From NCBI GenBank assembly GCA_020637195.1, contig JACJWK010000008.1, positions 65,268-129,267 of the forward strand: a stretch of 64,000 nt of DNA, read 5' to 3'. Shown piece by piece: positions 34,947-41,408 of this stretch. Under the pieces are notes generated by a model, which saw nothing but the letters and a program-made list of their open reading frames with translations, was not told the origin of the DNA and searched no databases. This DNA is from Microthrixaceae bacterium. GTDB taxonomy: Bacteria > Actinomycetota > Acidimicrobiia > Acidimicrobiales > DATDAH01. Every line of letters starts with the position of its first letter. Position 1 is the stretch's first letter. The position numbers and the translations under genes were made by a program.

Positions 34947-36161
34947 ATGGTCAGACGCCCGATCGGGGGCGAAGGGCACGGGCCACGACGTCGGGCGACC
35001 CGCGGCACGGCGGGCGCGCTCGTCCTGCTCGTGCTCGCCCTCGCCCTCGTGACGCCGGCCCCGAGCGCGGGCGCCGCCGCCCACCGGGCCGTGCAGGACC
35101 CGCCCGAGGCGGTCGACGACGAGACCGTCGAGGAGGTCGTGGGCGCGGCGGTCGGCTACCTCCTCGACCAGCAGGGCCCCGACGGTGGCTTCGGCGAGGG
35201 GGCACGGACCCCGAACGCCGTCTCCGCGCTCGCGCAGCGGGCCCAGACCTCGGACACCTGGAGCGCCAAGGAGGCCATCGACGCGGTCTCCGCGGCCGAG
35301 TCCGACGACGGGGCCACGCCGCTCGAGGCCCTCGACCTCCTCGCCCAGGACGACCCGCCGCCTGAGCTGGCGGCCCAGCTCATCAGCCGCGCGGTGGCCG
35401 CGATGGGCCTCGACCCCGAGAACTTCGACCCCGCCGGCGACGGCGATCCCGTCGACCTCGTCCGCCGCGTGGCGGTGGGCCGTCGCGAGGACGGCTCGTA
35501 CGGCTCGTTCGCCGCCACCGCCGAGGCGGTGCTGGCCCTCACGCTCGTCGGGCGTCCCGTCAACGAGGCCACCGTCTCGCTGCTGGCCGACGCGCAGCAG
35601 GACAACGGCGGTTGGAACGCCGACGCCGACCCGGACGGCGACGCGGTCGACCCGGTCACCACCGGGCTGGTGGTGGAGGCCCTCGTCGCCGCCGGGGTGC
35701 CCGCCGACGGCGACACCCCGGTCGCCCGGGCGCGGTCGTTCCTCACCCTCACCCAGGACGCCTCCGGTGGCTGGCCGGCCGTGCGTGACGGCGAGCCCCT
35801 CCCCGACGCGACGGCCTGGGCGATGGGCGCGATCCGTGCGCTCGGCTACGACCCCGCCGAGGGCTGCTGGCGGGTGGGCGACGAGCAGGGGGAGCCCTAC
35901 CGGTCACCCGTGGCGTCGCTGGTGGACAGCCAGCACGACGACGGGGCCTTGGCCGGCACCCTCGACCCGGTCAGCTCCACCTCGCTCGGCGTCCAGGCGC
36001 TGGTCGGGCGCTGGCTCCCGGTCACCCGCGCGCCGGCGGTCAGCTGTGGCGGTGACGACGCCGGCGGGCTCGCCGTGCCCCTTTCCCTGGTCATCCTCGT
36101 CGTGATCGCCCTGGTGCTGCTGGTGGGCTCGGTCGCCATCATGCGCCGCAGCGCGTCCTGA
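34947..36161 (+). CDS. Membrane-anchored transcobalamin alpha-domain-like barrel protein
   Basis: A 404-residue protein. The ATG at 34947 is preferred over an in-frame GTG at 34938 because AGGGTGGAG sits at the right distance. Order: Sec signal peptide (residues ~25-48), an alpha-helical repeat domain with prenyltransferase/squalene-cyclase-type blocks (LDQQGPDGGFGEG, DAQQDNGGWNADAD, TQDASGGWPAV, DSQHDDGAL), then a C-terminal membrane helix (LSLVILVVIALVLLVGSVAIM) with a short basic tail. The catalytic DxDD-type motif of cyclases is not evident, so a binding role is likely. The nearest functional parallel is the alpha6/alpha6 barrel of intrinsic factor/transcobalamin. It is paralogous to the protein at 36474, sharing GLDPxxFDPxG, DGSY and a CWR motif. 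Confidence 0.75.
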   Translation: MVRRPIGGEGHGPRRRATRGTAGALVLLVLALALVTPAPSAGAAAHRAVQDPPEAVDDETVEEVVGAAVGYLLDQQGPDGGFGEGARTPNAVSALAQRAQTSDTWSAKEAIDAVSAAESDDGATPLEALDLLAQDDPPPELAAQLISRAVAAMGLDPENFDPAGDGDPVDLVRRVAVGRREDGSYGSFAATAEAVLALTLVGRPVNEATVSLLADAQQDNGGWNADADPDGDAVDPVTTGLVVEALVAAGVPADGDTPVARARSFLTLTQDASGGWPAVRDGEPLPDATAWAMGAIRALGYDPAEGCWRVGDEQGEPYRSPVASLVDSQHDDGALAGTLDPVSSTSLGVQALVGRWLPVTRAPAVSCGGDDAGGLAVPLSLVILVVIALVLLVGSVAIMRRSAS

Positions 36162-36199
36162 CCGCGCGGCCGGTGGGCGCCGGGCCCGCACGACGGTCC

Positions 36200-36229
36200 T
36201 TGCCCACGGGCACCGGGCGCGCCTAGCCT
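36200..36229 (+). promoter_or_regulatory. Promoter of the riboswitch-controlled operon
   Basis: TTGCCC (36200-36205), an 18-nt spacer and TAGCCT (36224-36229) form a sigma70-like promoter. Transcription would begin near 36236, just before the riboswitch. Confidence 0.55.
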
Positions 36230-36271
36230 CCGTCCCAGCAACGGTCATCCACGGCCCGGACGTCGTGGATG

Positions 36272-36405
36272 GGCCGCCGAAGGGGGCTCGCCCCCGGAGG
36301 TGGCAGGGGAAGCCGGTGAGAGACCGGCGCTGTCCCGCAACTGTGAGCGGCCTCGAGCCGTGAGCCAGATGACCTGCCGTCGCTCCACCGGCCCGCCGGT
36401 GGTCC
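36272..36405 (+). promoter_or_regulatory. Cobalamin riboswitch
   Basis: The conserved core is clear: GGGGAAGCCGGTGAGAGACC, then GGCGCTGTCCCGCAACTGTGA, a short CGGC-CTCGA-GCCG stem, and GAGCCAGATGACCTGCC. The CCGGT-GAGAG-ACCGG stem-loop is the L5 hairpin. A GC stem GGGGGC-TCG-CCCCC precedes the core, and a perfect CCACCGG/CCGGTGG hairpin follows at 36385-36402. With no U-tract, control is probably translational at the GGGAAAGG before 36474. It lacks the larger peripheral arm, so it is a compact form. It faces the SLH-barrel and DUF4430 genes. Confidence 0.93.
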
Positions 36406-36473
36406 CACCGACGAGCCGCGCACCGGCTCCCCAACCGAGGGCCCTCGTGGAACGGGGCCCGGGAAAGGTCACC

Positions 36474-38096
36474 ATGACCCACCGACTCCGCCTGGCGCTG
36501 GCCAGCACCCTCGTCGCCCTCCTGGGCCTCGGCACCGTCGCGCCTCCGGTGGCGGCGGACGCCACCACCGACGCCGCCACGGCGTGGCTGGCCGCCCGCC
36601 AGGAGCCCGACGGAGGCTTCGAGGTCGCCGACTTCGCGCCCTTCGAGACCCCCGACGTCATCCTCGCGATCGCCGCCGGTGCCCAGAGCGGCACCCCCTG
36701 GAGCACCGGCGAGGCGCTCGCCGCCGTCCAGGCCCTCGACGCGAACGGGGCCGCCGCCGGCGGCACCCCGCTCGACTGGGCCGACGAGTACCTGACCGCG
36801 AACCCGCCGACGGCGGGCATCGCCGCGAAGTTCATCGTCCTGGTGGCCGGGCCCCTGGGCCTCGACCCCGCAGCGTTCGATCCCTCGGGGAACGGCGCCG
36901 TCGACCTCGTGGCCGCCATGGACGCGGGCAAGCTCCCCGACGGGTCCTACAGCCTTCCGGCGATCAACGACACGCTCTACGCGCTGCTGGCGCACGACGT
37001 GATCGGGCGTGACGCGCCCACCGACACGCTGGCCTACCTCCGCGGTGCCCAGCAGGCCAACGGAGGGTGGAGCTACGACGGCGCCCCCGAGGGCACCGAC
37101 ACCGACGTCGACACGACGGCGCGTGCCGTGCAGGCCCTCGTCGCCAGCGGGGTGCCCACCGGGGACGGCACCGTGGCGGCCGCGCTCAAGTACCTGGCCG
37201 ATCTGCACCAGGCCAGCGGCGCGTGGCAGTTCTTCGGCAGCGACGACACGAACAGCACCGCCATGGCGGCCATGGCCATCCACGGCGCCGGCTGGCGCCT
37301 GCACAGCTCGTGCTGGCGGACTTCGTCGAGCAGCGGGGCCGCGGGCCCGTACACGAACCCGGTGGCCTGGCTCCGCTCCCAGCAGGTCACGAGCGGTGAG
37401 CCGGCCGACCTCGGCCGCTTCCTGAGCCAGAACGACGTCTTCAGCGAGGTCCCCAACACGTCCGCCACCTCCCAGGCGGTCCAGGCGCTGCTGCGGTCCT
37501 GGCTGCCGCTGTCGCCGGCGCCGCTCGCCCGCACGGAGGACTTCGACGACGTGCCCGCCTGCGCCTGGTACAGCCAGGCGGTGGCGTGGATGGCCGAGAA
37601 CGGGATCACCCGCTTCGCGGGCGGCACCTTCGGCCCGAAGAGCGGCATCACGAACGGTCAGCTGTCGCTGCTCCTCTGGAACCTGTTCGACCAGCCGGGG
37701 CCCTTCACCGACCACCCGTACACGAACGTCGCCGCCAACGCGGCCTACAACGACGCGCTCGACTGGTTGCTCGACGCCGGCCTGATCAACGACGGCACGA
37801 CCTTCCCGTCCAAGCGCAACGTGAACCGGGCCCGGGTCCTGAACCTGCTGTGGCAGCTCGCCGGCTCGCCCGCCGGGGCGCCCGACCTCGCCATCGCGGA
37901 CGTCTCGGACACGGCGCCGTTCGCCGACGCCGTCGACTGGGCGATCGAGCACGGGATCGCGCAGCTGCTGCCGGACGGCACCTTCCGGCCCCGCCAGAAG
38001 GTGACCCGGGCCCAGGCGGCGCTCATGATGTTCCGGTTGGCGAGCACCCAGCCGGCGTGGGGCGAGGTGGCCCTTCCCTCCACCGTGGAGTTCTGA
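36474..38096 (+). CDS. Cyclase-like alpha-barrel protein with C-terminal SLH domains, riboswitch-controlled
   Basis: A 540-residue secreted protein starting at an ATG with GGGAAAGG upstream. Signal peptide (residues ~1-28, ending VAPPVAADA), then a transcobalamin-alpha/squalene-cyclase-like helical domain to ~residue 345 (AARQEPDGGFEVADF, GAQQANGGWSYDG, LHQASGAWQFFGS, a CW motif in HSSCWRTSS), then three SLH-type repeats from ~residue 355 (FDDVPACAWYSQAVAWMAENGI, AYNDALDWLLDAGLI, FADAVDWAIEHGIAQ with TRAQAALMMFRL). SLH domains bind cell-wall polymers, placing the barrel in the envelope. It is a paralogue of the 34947 protein. A corrinoid-capture role is inferred from the riboswitch and the DUF4430 partner. 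Confidence 0.82.
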   Translation: MTHRLRLALASTLVALLGLGTVAPPVAADATTDAATAWLAARQEPDGGFEVADFAPFETPDVILAIAAGAQSGTPWSTGEALAAVQALDANGAAAGGTPLDWADEYLTANPPTAGIAAKFIVLVAGPLGLDPAAFDPSGNGAVDLVAAMDAGKLPDGSYSLPAINDTLYALLAHDVIGRDAPTDTLAYLRGAQQANGGWSYDGAPEGTDTDVDTTARAVQALVASGVPTGDGTVAAALKYLADLHQASGAWQFFGSDDTNSTAMAAMAIHGAGWRLHSSCWRTSSSSGAAGPYTNPVAWLRSQQVTSGEPADLGRFLSQNDVFSEVPNTSATSQAVQALLRSWLPLSPAPLARTEDFDDVPACAWYSQAVAWMAENGITRFAGGTFGPKSGITNGQLSLLLWNLFDQPGPFTDHPYTNVAANAAYNDALDWLLDAGLINDGTTFPSKRNVNRARVLNLLWQLAGSPAGAPDLAIADVSDTAPFADAVDWAIEHGIAQLLPDGTFRPRQKVTRAQAALMMFRLASTQPAWGEVALPSTVEF

Positions 38097-38098
38097 CC

Positions 38099-39007
38099 GT
38101 GCGGCTGCGGAGTGCCCTGCTGACCGCGGCGCTCGTCGTCGCGTGCCTCCTGGCCGCGCTCGCCGGACCCGGGGCCCGAGACGCCGTCGCGAGCGGGCCC
38201 AACCGGGCCGTCGTCGTCGCCGACTCGGGCACGGGCGTGATCGTGCGCGGCATCGAGTTCTCGGCCGAGTCGATCTCGGGGCTCGAGGCCCTCCAGCTCG
38301 CCGGGCTCTCGCCGGTGGTGGAGGGCTTCCAGGGCGAGGGAGGGGCGGTCTGCGCGCTCGCGGGCGTCGGCTGCCCCTCGGACGGGAGCTGCCTCACCTG
38401 CGACCCGCGCGGCTACTACTGGGCCTACCACCGGGCGCCGGCGGGCTCGGGCGGCTACACGTACTCCCGGGTCGGCGCGGGCGCCACCCGCGTCCACGAC
38501 GGCGACGTCGAGGGCTGGAGGTGGGGGACCGGCGCGGCGCCGGCGTACCACTCGTTCGCCTCGGTGTTCCCCCCGGCCCCCGCCCCGACCCCGAGCCCGA
38601 CGGCACCGCCCGGGCCCGGCGGGGGCTCGGGCACCGGCGGCGGTCCCACCGGGGGCGGGTCGACCCCGGGCGCCCCGGCGGCCACGGTGCCCCCCGGCGG
38701 GGGCGCGAACGAGCCCGACACCACGTCGGCCGGGGTCGAGGCCGGGGCCACCACGACCACGGCCGCGCCGACCACCACGACCGAGACGGCCGAGGGGACC
38801 GACGCCGCGCAGGACACGGCCGACACCGACGATGCGGACGAGATCGCCTTCCAGGCCGCGCAGCCCGGAGGGCCCGACGACGGCGGTTCGGGGCGCGGCG
38901 GGCTCGCCTCGGCGGCCCTGTTCCTCGTGACCGTGGGCGTGATCACCGCGCTGGTGGTCCGGGCCCGGCGGCGCGGCACGCACGGGGGCCCGACCGCGCC
39001 GGCCTGA
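38099..39007 (+). CDS. DUF4430 (transcobalamin beta-domain-like) membrane-anchored protein
   Basis: A 302-residue protein starting at a GTG 3 nt after the SLH-barrel stop. Signal peptide (residues ~1-32), a DUF4430 domain at ~35-160 with the aromatic core RGYYWAYHRAPAGSGGYTY and the ending DGDVEGWRWGTG, a long Pro/Gly/Thr low-complexity linker, and a C-terminal membrane helix (ASAALFLVTVGVITALVV) with a basic tail. Four cysteines in C-ALAGVG-C-PSDGS-C-LT-C likely form disulfides. In vertebrates the DUF4430-type domain is the beta-domain that closes over cobalamin in transcobalamin and intrinsic factor. Here it is a separate protein under the same B12 riboswitch as an alpha-barrel protein. Confidence 0.82.
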   Translation: MRLRSALLTAALVVACLLAALAGPGARDAVASGPNRAVVVADSGTGVIVRGIEFSAESISGLEALQLAGLSPVVEGFQGEGGAVCALAGVGCPSDGSCLTCDPRGYYWAYHRAPAGSGGYTYSRVGAGATRVHDGDVEGWRWGTGAAPAYHSFASVFPPAPAPTPSPTAPPGPGGGSGTGGGPTGGGSTPGAPAATVPPGGGANEPDTTSAGVEAGATTTTAAPTTTTETAEGTDAAQDTADTDDADEIAFQAAQPGGPDDGGSGRGGLASAALFLVTVGVITALVVRARRRGTHGGPTAPA

Positions 39008-39031
39008 GCCCCCGACGGGCGGCCCGCGCCC

Positions 39032-39742
39032 TCAGGGCGCCGGGGTGAGCGCGGCGTTGCACTCGGTGATGCGGGCGAGCTCCTCGGGCGTGGCGGTCGC
39101 GATGAGCCCGGCGGACAGCTCGCTGAGCTCGGTGCTGAGTCGGGTGATCTCGTCGGCGTCGGTGTTCAGCGGGTCGTCGAACGCCGCCTGGAGCTCCCGG
39201 CCCAGGGCCTCCGCGGTGGCGCAGTAGCGGTCGATGGCGTCGCCCCCGCCGGTGCCGGGCGCGGCCGTGGTGGGGGTCGGCAGCACCAGGTCGGGCACCG
39301 TCAGGTCGGGGATGGTGAACTCGGGGATGGTGAGGTCCGGGATCGAGATGGTCGGGGTCGACGGCTCGTCGGGTTCCGGGGCGGCGGCGTCGTCATCGCC
39401 GCCGGAGCGGGCCAGGAGCAGGCCGGCGCCGGCCAGGGCCAGCAGCGCCATGACGGCCACGATGCCGACGAGGATGGCGGTGCGGACGCCCGAACCAGGG
39501 GTGGGGGCGCCGGCGGCGTAGGACGGCGACGGGCCCCCGGCGGGAGGTGGGGGAGGGGGGAGCGTGCCGTCGGACAGGTCGGCGAGGGGCGGGCTGGGGG
39601 GCAGCACCGCGCCGTCGACGGGGGCGTGGTGGGGGGCGTCGGCCGCCGGGGAGACGAGAGAGCGACGAGGTCACGCCGACGCCGCACGCGCCGCAGAACT
39701 GGGCGTCGGGGCGAGCGGTCGACCGCAGGACGAGCAGAGCAC
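39032..39742 (-). pseudogene. Zinc-ribbon membrane protein gene with two frameshifts
   Basis: An intact version would start at the GTG at 39742 (GGAGG 8 nt upstream) and read LCSSCGRPLA. The second half of the zinc ribbon, DAQFCGACGVG, is in another frame, and the rest (SPAADAPHHAPVDGAV onward, a membrane helix ILVGIVAVMALLALAGAGLLL, a Thr/Pro-rich linker and a C-terminal domain) is back in the first frame. One base missing from the CCCC run near 39706 and a lost TC unit in a CT repeat near 39661 restore one frame of about 238 codons. The downstream open frame alone is 39032-39607. The C-terminal domain (YCATAEALGRELQAAFDDP ... ITECNAAL) is paralogous to the two lipoproteins that follow. It may be real decay or a consensus error. 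Confidence 0.6.
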
Positions 39743-39921
39743 GGCGGGGACCTCCAGGTCCGTGACGGGGTGCGGTGGGGAGACGGCGGGTGCGGGCGGG
39801 GGAGACGGCGGGGTGCGGGTGGGGGAGACGGTAGGCGCGCCGACCGCGCCGGGTGCTGCGCCGCCCGGGTGGACGAACGCACGTTCGTCCGCGGGGCCCC
39901 GGGGCGGTACCCGGGGGCGGG

Positions 39922-40257
39922 TCAGCCGGGGCTGACCGAGAGCTCGAGGGCGCACTCGTTGATGAGGGCGACCTCGTCGGGATGGGCCGAGTTGAGCTCG
40001 GGCGTGCGGGCCAGGAGCTCGTTGGCCCGGCGCGCCAGGTCGATGGTGTCGGCGGAGTCCGCCTCGGGGTCCTCGACGGTGGCCCGGAGCTCCTCACCGA
40101 GCGCCCGGGTCTGCGCACAGAACTCCTCGACGTCGCTGCTGGCCGACCCCTCGACGACCCCCGCGCTCGTCGTGGGGTTCGACGCGGGTTCGTCACCGCT
40201 GCTCGAGCAGGCCATCAGCACGAGCGACGTCATCACGGCGAGCAGGAACGGGCGCAC
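39922..40257 (-). CDS. Small lipoprotein, function unknown (paralogue group)
   Basis: A 111-residue protein. The GTG at 40257 is chosen so that the lipoprotein signal (FLLAVMTSLVLMAC) begins at the N-terminus; GAGAGGA lies upstream. After a Ser/Thr linker comes one small domain with EEFCAQTRALGEELRA and VALINECALEL, whose two cysteines are conserved in the neighbours at 39032 and 40390. A TAAGGT -10 box lies at 40315-40310. Likely attached to the outer face of the membrane. Confidence 0.7.
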   Translation of the reverse strand: MRPFLLAVMTSLVLMACSSSGDEPASNPTTSAGVVEGSASSDVEEFCAQTRALGEELRATVEDPEADSADTIDLARRANELLARTPELNSAHPDEVALINECALELSVSPG

Positions 40258-40341
40258 GAGGGTCCTCTCGGTCGGGTGGGCGCACCCGGGGGTCCCGGGC
40301 GGCACCGTGACCTTAGAGTCCCTCCGGGGCCCGGACGCGAC

Positions 40342-40372
40342 CGGTGGGGCGGCGCCGTGCGCCGCCCCACCG
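40342..40372. terminator. Terminator hairpin after the 40390 gene
   Basis: A perfect 14-bp stem (CGGTGGGGCGGCGC with its complement) and a 3-nt loop lie just past the minus-strand stop at 40390. No U-tract. Confidence 0.65.
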
Positions 40373-40389
40373 AACCGCGGTCGTGTCGA

Positions 40390-40770
40390 TCAGCCCTGCG
40401 AGTCGTTGAAGGTCGTCTGGCACTGCTCGAAGGTCTCGAGGTCCTCCGGGGTGAACGACGACGCCTGGGTCGCGAGCTCGGCGCTCTGCGAGGCGAGCTC
40501 CTGGCCGAGCTCGGTGACGGTGCTCTGGGCGTCGCTGTCGGTCGGATCGGAGCGCAGCGCCTCCAGGGCGTCGGCGAGCTCCTGGACCGAGTCGCAGTAC
40601 GCCGAGATGTCGGCGTTGCCGCTGCCGCCGCTGTCGCCGGAGTCGCCGCTGTCGGTGGCCGCCGTGGTCTCGGTGGTGTCGCCAGAGTCGCCGTCGTCGT
40701 CGGAGCTGCACGCCGCCGCGGTGCCGGCGAAGAGCAGGCCGACCAGCATGAAGGCCAGGAACTTGCGCAT
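40390..40770 (-). CDS. Small lipoprotein, function unknown (paralogue group)
   Basis: A 126-residue protein with a lipoprotein signal (FLAFMLVGLLFAGTAAAC), an Asp/Ser/Thr/Gly linker, and the same small two-cysteine domain as its neighbours (SAYCDSVQELADALEAL ... FEQCQTTFND). GGAAGGA precedes the ATG. The mature protein is strongly acidic. No known family could be named. Confidence 0.75.
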   Translation of the reverse strand: MRKFLAFMLVGLLFAGTAAACSSDDDGDSGDTTETTAATDSGDSGDSGGSGNADISAYCDSVQELADALEALRSDPTDSDAQSTVTELGQELASQSAELATQASSFTPEDLETFEQCQTTFNDSQG

Positions 40771-40917
40771 GGGAGGGGGATCCTTCCGTCGGTGTCGGCC
40801 ACCCGGGCTCGGGTGACCGTGGGATCAGTGTCGCGTAGCGGTCGGGTGCGGTCGTGAGTACCGGCTACTCAATCGGACCGTCCGCCGCTACTCACCGTCG
40901 GGCCCTCGCCCGGCGGC

Positions 40918-40923
40918 TAGTTT
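40918..40923 (+). promoter_or_regulatory. -10 box of leaderless promoter
   Basis: TAGTTT ends 6 nt before the ATG at 40930. Confidence 0.4.
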
Positions 40924-40929
40924 CGTCAC

Positions 40930-41280
40930 ATGACGAAACTCCCCCGATGTGGTTGGTGCGGGGCGCCGCTCGCCGATCAGCCCGCGGTGGGCCGGCGCCG
41001 CCGGTACTGCCGTCAGGGCTGTCGCCAGCAGGCCTACCTGGCCCGCAAGCTGGCGGCCGCCCACGCGCTGGGCGACGACGAGGTGGTCGTGCGGCGCGAC
41101 GACCTCGTCGAGGTGCAGGACCGGCTGTACGCGCTCCAGGCGGCCCTCGAGGACGTGCGCGGCGACCTGGCCGAGGCCACCGGGCCCGACGACGTCCGCC
41201 GGGCCCTGGACTGGCTGGTGAGCCAGGCCGAGCCGGTGGCCGGGCTGTGGATCACCCCGGTCTCCGAGCGCCCGTGCTGA
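40930..41280 (+). CDS. Small zinc-finger protein, function unknown
   Basis: A 116-residue protein. The N-terminus has CGWCGAPL and RRYCRQGCRQQAYLARK, a four-cysteine zinc-binding pattern with a basic helix, suggesting nucleic-acid contact. The rest is helical and acidic (EVQDRLYALQAALEDVRGDL). Similar small proteins are common in actinobacteria, but I know no demonstrated role. Confidence 0.68.
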   Translation: MTKLPRCGWCGAPLADQPAVGRRRRYCRQGCRQQAYLARKLAAAHALGDDEVVVRRDDLVEVQDRLYALQAALEDVRGDLAEATGPDDVRRALDWLVSQAEPVAGLWITPVSERPC

Positions 41281-41304
41281 CTTTACATAACGGAGATTCT
41301 GGGC

Positions 41305-41332
41305 GTTCTGTGGGTGGGGTTCTGTGGGTGGG
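41305..41332 (+). repeat. Two tandem 14-bp repeats
   Basis: GTTCTGTGGGTGGG occurs twice head to tail, preceded by an AT-rich TTTACATAACGGAGATTCTG (41282-41301) just after the stop of the zinc-finger gene. The 128-bp gap to the next gene holds nothing else recognised except a TAGCGT box at 41394-41399. Confidence 0.7.
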
Positions 41333-41408
41333 ACGGCGGTGATCCCCCGAGGGCGCCGGCCGCGGCGGTTCGGGCGGCGCGGTGCCGGGCCGATAGCGTG
41401 ATGGCTCC

